DNA of 32,828 nucleotides, from the NCBI RefSeq assembly GCF_009923995.1, contig NZ_RFSK01000064.1:1-32828 (forward strand), in the 5' to 3' direction. The notes beneath the pieces were generated by a model. It searched no databases and had not been told where the DNA came from. It saw nothing but the letters and a program-made list of their open reading frames with translations. The position numbers and the translations under genes are program-made. Origin of the DNA: Janthinobacterium sp. (lineage in GTDB: Bacteria > Pseudomonadota > Gammaproteobacteria > Burkholderiales > Burkholderiaceae_D). Of this stretch, positions 1-8,161 are shown piece after piece. The stretch's first letter is position 1. Each line of letters opens with the position of its first letter.

Positions 1-653
1 ACCTGGTTGCGCAGCACCAGCGACAGCGTGCCCACGCTGCGCGCCAGGTCCAGTTTTTCCGTCTGCCCGGGTGTCAGCTCCAGGGTCACGGCATTGACGA
101 CCTTGGGCTGGGTATCGTCGCGCGTCGCTTCCTGCGCGATGGCCAGCACGCGTATGCGTTCGAGCACGATTTTCGAGATGGCCGGCCCTTGCATGGTGGC
201 ATTCCTGAGCGGCTCGCCCTGGGTATTCACCAGCACGTCGACGAAGTTGCCGGGCAGGGCGAAACCGGCCACGCCCACCACGTCGTTGACCCTGACCGTC
301 ATGGCGCGCTTGCCGTCGCCGAGTGCGGCAGACAGGCCGCCGAGCGTGCCTTCCGGCGCCAGTTTGCTGTCGAGCAATGGTTCGCCGCGCCCGATGGCGT
401 GGCGCGTGACCCTGGCCTCGAGTCGCGCCGCGTCGCCGGTGGCGCCGGGCGGCAGGGCGTGGGCGGGCCAGTCGACGAGGCTGATCATGCCGGGCGCCAG
501 GCGCGTGCCCAGGGGCAGGTCGGCGTTGGCGACGGCCACCTTGCTGCTGGCGGGGGCGGCCTGCGCATGGATCCAGCGCAAGGCCACGAGGGTGGCGCCC
601 AGGGCCACCACGAGGGCCAGCACGATCAGCGCGATGGCGCGGCTATGTTTCAT
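1..653 (-). CDS. cpaB: Flp pilus assembly protein CpaB (RcpC), 5' part only
   Basis: The first 217 codons are visible and the gene continues past the left edge. The product starts MKHSRAIALIVLALVVALG, a single N-terminal membrane anchor (about residues 5-27). A SAF-type beta-clip region follows (VANADLPLGTRLAPGM, then RHAIGRGEPLLDSKLAPEG) and then the RVNDVVGVAGFALPGNFVDV block typical of CpaB/RcpC. In the Tad (Flp) type IVb pilus, CpaB is an inner-membrane or periplasmic protein thought to help assemble the secretin channel. Its ATG overlaps the cpaA stop in an ATGA, so the two are translationally coupled. The order flp-cpaA-cpaB is the usual Tad order, so the rest of the locus (cpaC, cpaE, cpaF, tadB, tadC) is expected beyond position 1. 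Identification is firm; the C-terminus cannot be judged. Confidence 0.93.
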   Translation of the reverse strand, partial: MKHSRAIALIVLALVVALGATLVALRWIHAQAAPASSKVAVANADLPLGTRLAPGMISLVDWPAHALPPGATGDAARLEARVTRHAIGRGEPLLDSKLAPEGTLGGLSAALGDGKRAMTVRVNDVVGVAGFALPGNFVDVLVNTQGEPLRNATMQGPAISKIVLERIRVLAIAQEATRDDTQPKVVNAVTLELTPGQTEKLDLARSVGTLSLVLRNQ

Positions 654-1198
654 GCCATGCTCCAGAAAAAGGACAACAGGGTGCCGCTGGCGATGGCGAT
701 CGCATACGGCAGCTTGCCGCTGGCGGCGCACGGCGCATCGAGGCGGACGTCGCCGCCACCGAGGCCGCGCGCCATGCTGTGCAACAGCATGCGGTAGCCA
801 TTGCCCAGCACCTGGCGCAGCATGCCCGTGCAGGCGGCCACGGCGAGCGCCAGCAGGCCGCCGGCCAGCAGGGTGAGCAAGGTGGCCGCCAGCACCTGTT
901 GGGGGCCGACGAAGGCGCCCACCATGGCCATCAGCTTGACGTCGCCGGCGCCCAGTGCGCGCAGCATATACATGGGCAGCAGCAGAGCCAGGCCCAGCGC
1001 CATGCCGCCCAGCGCGGCGGGCATGCCCAGGCCGCCTCCGGCCGGCGTCAGTACGGCATGCAGCAGCAGGGCCGCCAGCGCGCCGCCCCCCGCCAGGACA
1101 TTCGGGATGCGGCGGCGGCGCACGTCATGCCAGACGGCGCCGGCAAGCAAGATGCACAACAGCAAGGTGGGCAGGGAAATGGCGAACAGGAGAGACAT
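650..1198 (-). CDS. cpaA: Tad prepilin peptidase CpaA (A24 family)
   Basis: This is a 182-residue, very hydrophobic aspartyl prepilin peptidase that would cleave and mature the Flp pilin at the inner membrane. The two catalytic aspartates of the A24 family are visible: D25 in AVWHDVRRRRIPN and D86 in the GAGDVKLM (GxGD) motif. About five membrane segments can be seen. The size fits the short TadV/CpaA form, which lacks the N-methyltransferase domain of PilD. I chose the ATG that starts MSLLFAISLP. An upstream in-frame TTG would add 24 residues but would read through the perfect 23-bp palindrome after flp. No strong Shine-Dalgarno precedes the chosen ATG, so translation may depend on the upstream pilin transcript. 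The stop overlaps the cpaB start. Confidence 0.93.
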   Translation of the reverse strand: MSLLFAISLPTLLLCILLAGAVWHDVRRRRIPNVLAGGGALAALLLHAVLTPAGGGLGMPAALGGMALGLALLLPMYMLRALGAGDVKLMAMVGAFVGPQQVLAATLLTLLAGGLLALAVAACTGMLRQVLGNGYRMLLHSMARGLGGGDVRLDAPCAASGKLPYAIAIASGTLLSFFWSMA

Positions 1199-1229
1199 GA
1201 CGGGGGCGATGGGCGGTAGCGGCGCAAGA

Positions 1230-1252
1230 CCCGGGCGCGCTGCGCGCCCGGG
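1230..1252 (-). terminator. GC-rich stem-loop between flp and cpaA
   Basis: A perfect palindrome of 11 + 1 + 11 bases (CCCGGGCGCGC, centre T, GCGCGCCCGGG) starts 10 bases after the flp stop. No run of U follows it on the minus strand, so it is more likely an mRNA-stabilising or partial-termination hairpin than a full terminator. Such an element would give more pilin than downstream assembly proteins. Confidence 0.6.
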
Positions 1253-1262
1253 AAGGGGAGAC

Positions 1263-1430
1263 TCAGGCAACGGTCATCTTGTTGACGACGGCGGTGAAGC
1301 CGGCCTTGATGCCATCGCCGAGGATGGTGACGGCGGCGATCAGCGCCGTGGCGATCAGTGCGGCCATCAGGGCGTACTCGATGGCCGTGACGCCGTCTTC
1401 GTCCTGCAGGAAGTTGTGAATTGCTTGCAT
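1263..1430 (-). CDS. flp: Flp-family type IVb pilin
   Basis: A 55-residue pilin, the normal length for Flp. The short leader MQAIHNFLQDEDG is followed by the type IVb processing motif G13/V14-T-A-I-E-Y: cleavage is expected after G13, and E18 is the conserved glutamate at +5. The hydrophobic helix ALMAALIATALIAAVTIL (residues 20-37) anchors the prepilin and packs in the fibre. An AAGGGAA ribosome-binding site lies about 5 bases before the ATG. It is the first gene of the visible Tad operon, followed by the cpaA peptidase that should process it. A longer in-frame extension upstream exists but lacks pilin features and was not used. Confidence 0.95.
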   Translation of the reverse strand: MQAIHNFLQDEDGVTAIEYALMAALIATALIAAVTILGDGIKAGFTAVVNKMTVA

Positions 1431-1851
1431 GTTATTTCCCTTGTGAGTGTGGATGTGGTTGGTCGTTGCGCAGCGCCGGCTCCCGCCGTGCCGCGGGCCG
1501 GACATGGCCTGCTCCGGCAGCCTGGCGTCGCTGCCAGAAATTGCCGAAGCGCTAACTATAGGCGGCCGCAGCGCGCCGGGCATCCCACAAAGGTCACTTT
1601 CCGCTTGGTACAATCGGCCCCTTTTGCACGCCCCTGCGCAGGACATTTGTACCAGGGGCCGCAGCCCCGCTGGCTTTGCCATAACACGGTTATTTTTGCT
1701 GCTGGTCGAGACAGGCGGCGTGCCGGCCGCGCGCGTGGCGTTAGGCGTTTGCCGGGCAGAGCTAGTATCATGGCCGGCTGGCGCACGCGCCGCTAGCTGA
1801 CGCCGCGCCGCGCGTTTTTGTCTGCCGTTTATAGAGATAGGCCCCCCACCC
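1431..1851. other. Divergent intergenic region between flp and priA
   Basis: A 421-bp gap that should hold the promoters of flp (minus) and priA (plus). Open frames crossing it resemble no protein family. It contains an inverted repeat TGGTACAA (1606-1613) and TTGTACCA (1647-1654) with a 33-base spacer. Weak -10-like hexamers lie at 1609-1614 (TACAAT) and 1766-1771 (TATCAT), both on the plus strand. I found no convincing -35 partner for either and no sigma-54 site for flp. Confidence 0.5.
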
Positions 1852-3912
1852 ATGCCGCAGTGCATCCCGACGCCGTGCATCCTGAAGATCGCGCTCGACA
1901 CGCCCCTGAACGCCCTGTTCGACTACCGCTGGAACCCGCCCGCCGGCGCGGAGCAGGCGGATGCCGCCATGCCGTTGCCGCAGGTGGGACAGCTGGCGCT
2001 GGTGCCGTTCGGCCGGCGCGAAGTGATGGGGCTGATCGTCGGCGTGTCCGACAGCACGGACGTGCCGGCCGCGAAGTTGAAGGATGCGCTGGCCGTGCGC
2101 AGCCAGCTGGCGCCCCTGTCGCCGCAATGGCTGGCGCTGGCCGCCTTTGCCGCCGATTACTACCAGCGCCCGCTCGGGGAAGTGGCCTTGCCGGGCTTGC
2201 CAAAGAACCTGCGCGTGCTGACCACCGTGGCGCTGGACCGCGCCATCAAGAAGCTGGGCAAGCTGGCCGATGCGCACGACGGCACGCCGCTGAACATGCC
2301 GGCGCTCAATGGCGCCCAGCAGGAAGCGGCGGACGCCATCGGCGGCGCCCGGGGCTTTCAACCGACCCTGCTGTACGGCGTGACGGGCAGCGGCAAGACG
2401 GAAGTGTATCTGCAAGCCTGCGCCCAGGTGCTGGCGCGCGAGGACGATGCGCAAATCCTCATCCTGGTGCCGGAAATTAACCTCACGCCCCAGCTGGAAG
2501 GCAATATCCGCGCGCGCTTTCCCGGCGTCATGCTGGCCACCCTGCACAGCAGCCTGTCCGAAGGCGAGCGCATGCTGCACTGGCTGGCTGCCCACCAGGG
2601 CCAGGCGCGCATCATCCTCGGCACGCGGCTGGCCATCCTGGCGTCGTTGCCGAAACTGAAATTGATCGTCATCGACGAGGAGCACGACCCGTCCTACAAG
2701 CAGCAGGAAGGCTTGCGCTATTCCGCGCGCGACCTGGCCGTGTGGCGCGCCTGGCAATTGCAGATACCCATCGTGCTCGGTTCGGCCACGCCGTCGCTGG
2801 AAAGCTGGCACCATGCGCAGACGGGGCGCTACCGCAAGCTGGAATTGCGCGAACGGGCCGTGAAAAATGCCGTCTTGCCGCGCGTGAAGATCCTCGACAT
2901 GGAGCGCGACAAGCCGAAGGATGGCCTGACGTCGCACCTGGTGGCGGCATTAAGGCTGCGCATGGAGCGGGGCGAGCAGTCGCTGCTGTTCCTGAACCGG
3001 CGCGGCTATTCCCCCGTCATCTGCTGCGAATCGTGCGGCTGGATCAGCAACTGCACGCGCTGCACCTCGTTCATGGTGCTGCACAAGCCGGAACACCGGC
3101 TGCGCTGCCACCATTGCAGCCTGGAATTGCGCATTCCTCGCCATTGCCCCACGTGCGGCAACGTCGATCTGCAGCCGTTGGGACGGGGCACGCAGCGGGT
3201 GGAAGAAGGCTTGCAGCAACTCTTTCCCGAGGCGCGCATCCTGCGCATCGATGCCGATTCCACGCGCAAGAAGGGCAGCGCGCAGGAAGCCTTCGACACC
3301 GTGCACCGGGGTGAAGTGGACATCTTGATCGGCACGCAGATGGTGGCCAAGGGCCACGACTTCAAGAAGCTGACCCTGGTGGGCATCCTGAACCCGGACA
3401 CGGCCCTGTTTTCCCAGGATTACCGCGCCAGCGAGCGCCTGTTCGCCCAGCTGATGCAGGTGGCGGGCCGGGCCGGGCGGGCCGCGCAGACGGAGGGCGG
3501 CAGCGTGTCGGAGGTGCTGATCCAGACGCGCTATGCGCGCCATCCGCTGTACGACGCCGTCGTCAACCACGACTACGACCACTTCGCCACCACCTTGCTG
3601 GAAGAGCGGGCCCAGGCGGCGCTGCCGCCGTATCTGTTCCAGGCCCTGCTGCGCGCGGAAGCGCCGGAGCTGGCCACGGCCATCGAGTTCCTGCAGGCGG
3701 CCAAGGAGTGCATGGCACACCCGCAAGTGACCATCAATGACCCGATTCCCATGAGCATGACGCGCGTCTACAACGTGGACCGCGCCCAGCTGCTGCTCGA
3801 GTCCCCCTCGCGCCCCGCCCTGCAGGCGTTTTTGAAGGAGTGGCTGATGGAACTGCGCGCCATGAAGACGCGCGTGAAATGGTCGCTGGAAGTGGACCCG
3901 CTGGACATTTAA
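1852..3912 (+). CDS. priA: Primosomal protein N' (PriA helicase)
   Basis: PriA is a 3'-5' superfamily 2 DNA helicase that recognises stalled or collapsed replication forks and reloads the replicative helicase. The 686-residue product is slightly shorter than the E. coli protein. In order it has the 3'-DNA-binding region (about 1-110), Walker A GVTGSGKTE (176-184), the DEEH box (275-278), the GSATPS motif, and two zinc-binding clusters built from C392/C395, C401/C404, C419/C422 and C432/C435. Motifs V and VI follow (IGTQMVAKGHDF and QVAGRAGR), then the C-terminal domain ending at DPLDI. All helicase motifs are intact. The ATG at 1852 is preceded by a modest GAGATAGG. Its TAA sits in a TTAA that is also the stop of the convergent argP. 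Confidence 0.97.
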   Translation: MPQCIPTPCILKIALDTPLNALFDYRWNPPAGAEQADAAMPLPQVGQLALVPFGRREVMGLIVGVSDSTDVPAAKLKDALAVRSQLAPLSPQWLALAAFAADYYQRPLGEVALPGLPKNLRVLTTVALDRAIKKLGKLADAHDGTPLNMPALNGAQQEAADAIGGARGFQPTLLYGVTGSGKTEVYLQACAQVLAREDDAQILILVPEINLTPQLEGNIRARFPGVMLATLHSSLSEGERMLHWLAAHQGQARIILGTRLAILASLPKLKLIVIDEEHDPSYKQQEGLRYSARDLAVWRAWQLQIPIVLGSATPSLESWHHAQTGRYRKLELRERAVKNAVLPRVKILDMERDKPKDGLTSHLVAALRLRMERGEQSLLFLNRRGYSPVICCESCGWISNCTRCTSFMVLHKPEHRLRCHHCSLELRIPRHCPTCGNVDLQPLGRGTQRVEEGLQQLFPEARILRIDADSTRKKGSAQEAFDTVHRGEVDILIGTQMVAKGHDFKKLTLVGILNPDTALFSQDYRASERLFAQLMQVAGRAGRAAQTEGGSVSEVLIQTRYARHPLYDAVVNHDYDHFATTLLEERAQAALPPYLFQALLRAEAPELATAIEFLQAAKECMAHPQVTINDPIPMSMTRVYNVDRAQLLLESPSRPALQAFLKEWLMELRAMKTRVKWSLEVDPLDI

Positions 3913-4799
3913 GCCAGGTAGTCGCGCCCGGCCTTGACGATCTGCTCGGACAGCAGCTTGGTGAAGGGCGTGTCCAGGGTCCAGGCGTGCCAGCTCAGAG
4001 GCACGTCCAGGGTGCGGCCCGGCAGCAAGTCCACCAGCGTCTCCGTCGCCAGCGCGGGGGCGGCCAGGCGCTGCGGCATCAGGCCGTAGGCCAGGCCATC
4101 CTGCACGCAGGCGCGGCGCGCCGTCTCCACCGGTAACGTGTGGTGCGGAAACGGCTCGCGCATTTGCAATTGTTCCGCGAGGAAACGCGCCAGCAAGCCA
4201 TGCTGGCCCACCACGGCCGGCGCCAGCTGCACCGCTTCGGGGCTGAAGCCATCGCCGAACCAGTGCCCCGCAAACACGGGCGTGGCCACGCAGACATAGC
4301 GCAAGGTGCCCAGCGGCGTCACGCTGGTGGCGGCCGCCGCGTCGATGGCCGTGCCGGAAGCGCCCGCCACGCAACCGAACACCGTGCCGTCGCGCACCAT
4401 CTGCAGGGCGCTGTCGCTGTCGGCCAGGCGTACGTCGAGCTGGCAGCGGGGCGGCGCCAGCAGGGCTGGCAAGGTGGCGGGGAACCAGGTGGCCAGGCTG
4501 TCGGCATCGAGGGCGATGGCCAGCTCCGGCATGCTGACGCTGTTGCCCAGGTCGATGTCGAGCGACGCTTCCATCAGCTTGACGTTGCGGTGGTGCACGA
4601 TCAGGCGCTGGCCCAGCCCCGTCGGCACGGCCGGCTGGCCGCGGATGATCAGCAAGCGCCCGCTGGCGTCTTCCAGCGCCTTGATGCGCTGCGAGACGGC
4701 CGACTGGGTGATGCCCAGGGCCAGGGCGGCCTTGTCGAAACTGCCATGGCTGGCCACGGCGTCCAGCACGGCCAGCGCGCGATAATCGAGTGATCCCAT
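3909..4799 (-). CDS. argP: LysR-family regulator, ArgP (IciA) type
   Basis: A 296-residue LysR-type transcriptional regulator. The N-terminal winged helix-turn-helix (about 3-60) reads SFDKAALALGITQSAVSQRIKALE. The effector domain carries the ArgP-like stretch ALDADSLATWFPATLPALL, and total length matches ArgP. In enterics ArgP senses lysine and arginine and activates the argO/lysE exporter and lysine genes. Here no lysE-type exporter is adjacent: the divergent neighbour is an FAD-NAD disulfide oxidoreductase, so its local target is uncertain. The intergenic region has a T-N11-A dyad at 4828-4840, a likely binding site for this protein. The stop shares a TTAA with priA. ArgP subfamily assignment is strong; the regulon is inferred. 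Confidence 0.88.
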   Translation of the reverse strand: MGSLDYRALAVLDAVASHGSFDKAALALGITQSAVSQRIKALEDASGRLLIIRGQPAVPTGLGQRLIVHHRNVKLMEASLDIDLGNSVSMPELAIALDADSLATWFPATLPALLAPPRCQLDVRLADSDSALQMVRDGTVFGCVAGASGTAIDAAAATSVTPLGTLRYVCVATPVFAGHWFGDGFSPEAVQLAPAVVGQHGLLARFLAEQLQMREPFPHHTLPVETARRACVQDGLAYGLMPQRLAAPALATETLVDLLPGRTLDVPLSWHAWTLDTPFTKLLSEQIVKAGRDYLA

Positions 4800-4827
4800 T
4801 AGCTCAGCTTATAAATTTGAAAAACAA

Positions 4828-4840
4828 TTAGTTATACTAA
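4828..4840. promoter_or_regulatory. T-N11-A dyad, candidate LysR-type (ArgP) operator
   Basis: TTAGT-TAT-ACTAA is a perfect 13-bp dyad of the T-N11-A type used by LysR regulators. It lies in the unusually AT-rich 130-bp gap between divergent argP and the dehydrogenase gene, a classic location for autoregulation plus control of the divergent gene. Binding by ArgP is inferred. Confidence 0.5.
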
Positions 4841-4929
4841 TGCATATATTGCAGCAAAGTAAAACCTTATTTTCGGCAAACGGGTAGTATCGAAGGCTGT
4901 CAGCAACCTGAACGGGGAGTAAGCGCAGC

Positions 4930-6378
4930 ATGAAGACGATACGAGTGGATGTGGCCGTGATCGGCAGCGGCACGGCCGGCATGACGGCGCGCAAGGCGGC
5001 GAGCATGCAGGGCAAGCGCGTGCTGATGATCGAAAGCGGGCCCTACGGCACGACTTGCGCCAGGGTCGGCTGCATGCCCAGCAAGCTCCTGATCGCGGCG
5101 GCCGAGGCGGCCCATGCCGTGGCGGCCGCGCCCGGCTTTGGCGTGCATCCCGGCCCCGTGCGCATCGATGGCCGGCAAGTGATGGCGCGGGTGCGCAGCG
5201 AGCGCGACCGTTTTGTCGGCTTCGTGCTCGACGGCGTCAACGCCATCCCCGACGAGGAAAAATTGCGCGGCCATGCGCGTTTTATTTCCCCCGGAAAATT
5301 GCAGGTGGATGCACACACCATCGTCGAAGCGGCCAGCGTCGTGATCGCCACCGGCTCCACGCCCATCATGCCGCCCGAGTGGCAGGCGGCGGGCGAGCGC
5401 GTCATCACGAGCGACGCCGTGTTCGAGTGGACGGACTTGCCCGCCTCCGTGGCCGTGGTCGGCAGCGGCGTCATCGGGCTGGAACTGGGCCAGGCGCTGG
5501 CGCGCCTCGGCGTGCGCGTGACGGTGTTTGCGCGCGGCAATAAGATCGCGCAGCTGACGGACCCGCTGGTCTTGCAGGAGGCGGGCGCCGTGCTGGCGCG
5601 CGAACTCGACATCCGCTTCCAGACGAGCGTGGCGCACCTGGAAAAAACGCCGGACGGCAGCGCGATCATGCTGACCAGCCGCGACGGCGCCGGGGAAGAA
5701 AAGACCGAGCAGTTCGAGTACGTGCTGGCCGCCATCGGCCGCCGCCCGAACGTGGACCGGATCGGCCTGGACACGGCGCAGATCGAACTGGACCGCCATG
5801 GCATTCCCCTGCACGACCCGCACACCATGCAGTGCGGCAAGAGCAGCATCTTCATCGCGGGCGACGCGGACAACGCCCTGCCGCTGCTGCCCGAGGCGGC
5901 CGACGAGGGCCGCATCGCCGGCGACAATGCGGCGCGCTTCCCCCACGTCCAGCCGGGCCTGCGCCGCACGCCCTTGACCATCGCCTTCACGGAGCCGCAG
6001 GTCGCCACCCTGGGCGCCACCTACCAGCAACTGTGCGTGAGCCATGCGGGCCGCTTCGCCGTCGGCGCCGTGTCGTTCGGCAACCAGGGCCGCAGCCGCG
6101 TCATGCTGCAGAACCAGGGCTTGCTGCGCGTGTACGCGGAGTTCGGCAGCAAGCGCTTCCTCGGTGCCGAGCTGATCGGCCCGCGGGCGGAACACCTGGG
6201 CCATCTGCTGGCCTGGGCTTGCCAGGCGCAGCTGACGGTGCCGGCCATGCTGGACATGCCCTTCTACCATCCCGTCATCGAGGAAGGCGTGCGCACGGCC
6301 TTGCGCGAGCTGGCGCTGCACCTGGAAAAAGACCCGGAACATGCGCCCGGCTGCGCCGACTGCTCCCCTGGCGTGTGA
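4930..6378 (+). CDS. Dihydrolipoyl dehydrogenase-family FAD/NAD disulfide oxidoreductase (orphan)
   Basis: A 482-residue class I pyridine nucleotide-disulfide oxidoreductase. It shows the FAD-binding N-terminus VDVAVIGSGTAGMTA (residues 6-20), redox-active C43 and C48 in CARVGCMPSK, and the second nucleotide-binding motif GSGVIGLELG. The FAD motif IFIAGDADN and the C-terminal catalytic dyad H447/E452 (YHPVIEEG) are also present. The sequence fits the lipoamide-dehydrogenase-like branch rather than mercuric or glutathione reductase. No E1 or E2 subunit of a 2-oxoacid dehydrogenase is nearby, so it is probably not the main pyruvate dehydrogenase E3. A short tail after the dimer domain carries C475-x-x-C478. 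GGGGAG lies 11 bases before the ATG. The family is certain, the substrate unknown. Confidence 0.88.
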   Translation: MKTIRVDVAVIGSGTAGMTARKAASMQGKRVLMIESGPYGTTCARVGCMPSKLLIAAAEAAHAVAAAPGFGVHPGPVRIDGRQVMARVRSERDRFVGFVLDGVNAIPDEEKLRGHARFISPGKLQVDAHTIVEAASVVIATGSTPIMPPEWQAAGERVITSDAVFEWTDLPASVAVVGSGVIGLELGQALARLGVRVTVFARGNKIAQLTDPLVLQEAGAVLARELDIRFQTSVAHLEKTPDGSAIMLTSRDGAGEEKTEQFEYVLAAIGRRPNVDRIGLDTAQIELDRHGIPLHDPHTMQCGKSSIFIAGDADNALPLLPEAADEGRIAGDNAARFPHVQPGLRRTPLTIAFTEPQVATLGATYQQLCVSHAGRFAVGAVSFGNQGRSRVMLQNQGLLRVYAEFGSKRFLGAELIGPRAEHLGHLLAWACQAQLTVPAMLDMPFYHPVIEEGVRTALRELALHLEKDPEHAPGCADCSPGV

Positions 6379-6544
6379 TGCAACTTTAAGAATTAAACAA
6401 TTTTGTAGACAAGCTCACATGATTGCGCGATCATCGCTGCCACATTGAAATATTGATTAAAAGCAAAAAACATTTCAAATGGTTCATATCCACGATGTCG
6501 GGATGGTAAACATCAGTCGTGGCTGGCGATGACACGGAGACGAT

Positions 6545-7666
6545 GTGAAGATTCGGCGCATATATGCGGGGGAACTGGCCGTGGGCCTGGCCCTGCCTTG
6601 GGACGTGCATGGCGAAACGGGCAGCTTGCTGGCCAGGATGGGCCACGTGATCAGCAGCGAGGCGCAGATCGAACTGCTGCTGGCGCGCGGCGTCATCGCC
6701 GACATGCGCGAGGAGGCGCCGCGCGCGGCCACGGAAGCGCCCTCGTCCCTGCGCATGCTGAACCTCGTCACCGCGGGCCTGGCCCTGGTCTTGCCGGCCA
6801 TCGCGGCCGGGCAAGTTGTGGCGCAGGAGCAACTGACGCCGCTGGCGCAACTGCTGGAAGAGGCCGTCGTGCTGGATGCCGACGTGGCGCTGGCCTGCAT
6901 TTTGCACAACCAGGGCGCGGGCGACTTTGCCGTGCGCCACAGCGTCGACACGGCCGTCGTCACGGCCCTGCTGGCGCGCGCCCTCAAGCTCGATGCGGCC
7001 GTCGTGCGCAGCATCGTGCTCGCCGCGCTGAGCATGAACGTGGGCATGCTGGAACGCCACGGGGATTTCCAGCACAAGGCGGGGCCGCTCGATGCCGATG
7101 AGCGCGCCTACATCCGCGCCCATCCGCAAGCGGGCATGGCGCTGCTGCGCGCGGCCGGCGTGACGGACGCCGTCTGGCTGCAAGCCGTGCTGCAGCACCA
7201 CGAAAACATCGATGGCAGTGGCTATCCGCTGGGCATCACGGGTGAGGAGATCGGCGTCGGCGCCCGGCTGATCATGCTGGCCGACCGTTACTGCGCCCGG
7301 GTTTCCGCGCGCAGCTACCGCAAGCCCCTGTTGCCGAACGCGGCCCTGCGCGAAATGTTGTCGGCGGACAAAGCCACGCTGGACGCGCCGCTGGCGTCGC
7401 TGCTCGTGCGCGAACTGGGCATCTACCCTGTCGGCACCTTCGTCAAGCTGTTGAATGGCGAGATCGGCGTCGTCACGCGCAAGGGCTTGAACGCCACCAC
7501 GCCGCACGTGCAGTCGCTGGTCGGCCCGCGCGGCGCGCGCCTGGACGTGCCCCTGCGGCGCGACACGCGCGTGGACTTGCACGCCATCCGTGAAGTGCTC
7601 AGCGCGGAGCAGGCGGGACTGCAGTTTCGCCCCGACCAGCTGTGGGGCCGCAGCGCGCGCCTGTAG
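6545..7666 (+). CDS. HD-GYP-like protein with degenerate HD site
   Basis: A 373-residue protein of the HD-GYP family, whose active members hydrolyse cyclic di-GMP. The first conserved histidine is kept (RHS, 131-133), as are H193 and the HHENIDGSGYP motif (218-228). The central HDxGK motif that gives the family its name is replaced by ALSMNVG (161-167), and the later DxxDA-like motif reads ADRYCAR. Loss of the HD metal ligands suggests reduced or no phosphodiesterase activity, perhaps a c-di-GMP sensor or scaffold. The N-terminal 110 residues are a short unrecognised region. Translation starts at GTG (6545) behind GGAG with 7-base spacing; the ATG two bases upstream is out of frame and closed at once by TGA. 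The downstream convergent gene ends 9 bases away. Confidence 0.8.
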   Translation: MKIRRIYAGELAVGLALPWDVHGETGSLLARMGHVISSEAQIELLLARGVIADMREEAPRAATEAPSSLRMLNLVTAGLALVLPAIAAGQVVAQEQLTPLAQLLEEAVVLDADVALACILHNQGAGDFAVRHSVDTAVVTALLARALKLDAAVVRSIVLAALSMNVGMLERHGDFQHKAGPLDADERAYIRAHPQAGMALLRAAGVTDAVWLQAVLQHHENIDGSGYPLGITGEEIGVGARLIMLADRYCARVSARSYRKPLLPNAALREMLSADKATLDAPLASLLVRELGIYPVGTFVKLLNGEIGVVTRKGLNATTPHVQSLVGPRGARLDVPLRRDTRVDLHAIREVLSAEQAGLQFRPDQLWGRSARL

Positions 7667-7675
7667 GGCGAATGT

Positions 7676-8161
7676 TCAGTTCAGCAAACCCGCATCGAGG
7701 CGGCCTTCCAGCGCCAGCTCGCGCATGATGCGCACGGTGTCGATGTCCGACTCCTGGTAGGCGGAGCGGCGGAAGTCGTCGTACATGGCGTTGGCCGCAT
7801 CGGTGGCCGCGTCATGCCCGTCGTCGTACTGGAAGCGCACCCACAGGCTGGCTTCGTCGGGCATCTCGATCGTCATGACGAGCGAGGAGGCGCTGATGTC
7901 CTTCTGCGCCGGCACTTCGTAGCGCACCTGCAGCTGCGGCACCAGCACCACACGGTCGTTGATGACCAGCTCGCCATAGCGCAGGCTGCGGGAAAAGCCG
8001 GTATCGCTGTGTTCGCTGATCTGGCACTCGTCCAGGTGCGGCACGAACAGCTTGGGCGACTCGGCGCGCAAGACGAGGCCGCGCCACACCTGTTCCAGGG
8101 TCAGGGTGTCGATCAGCGGGTTGAGCGGATCGTTAATTTCAATCAGGTGTTCAAATTTCAT
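7676..8161 (-). CDS. START-like / SRPBCC protein, DUF1857 (AtaL-like)
   Basis: A 161-residue soluble protein beginning MKFEHLIEINDPLNPLID. The pattern FEHLIEIND...LTLEQVWRGLVLRAE...F, with a C-terminal FRRSAYQESDIDTVR, fits the DUF1857/AtaL branch of the SRPBCC (Bet v 1-like) fold, which binds hydrophobic ligands. No signal peptide or membrane segment is present. I used the ATG at 8161; 75 extra in-frame residues upstream read like non-coding sequence. The ribosome-binding site is weak. It stands alone, converging on the HD-GYP-like gene. Ligand and pathway are unknown. Confidence 0.72.
   Translation of the reverse strand: MKFEHLIEINDPLNPLIDTLTLEQVWRGLVLRAESPKLFVPHLDECQISEHSDTGFSRSLRYGELVINDRVVLVPQLQVRYEVPAQKDISASSLVMTIEMPDEASLWVRFQYDDGHDAATDAANAMYDDFRRSAYQESDIDTVRIMRELALEGRLDAGLLN

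Noticed and set aside
1536..1562. Sigma-54 promoter for flp
   Set aside because: TGGCAG is present on the minus strand but no GC/TTGC element occurs at the required spacing.
6379..6544. Cyclic di-GMP riboswitch before the HD-GYP-like gene
   Set aside because: The region is AT-rich and lacks the conserved GEMM sequence and paired stems; only a simple inverted repeat is seen.
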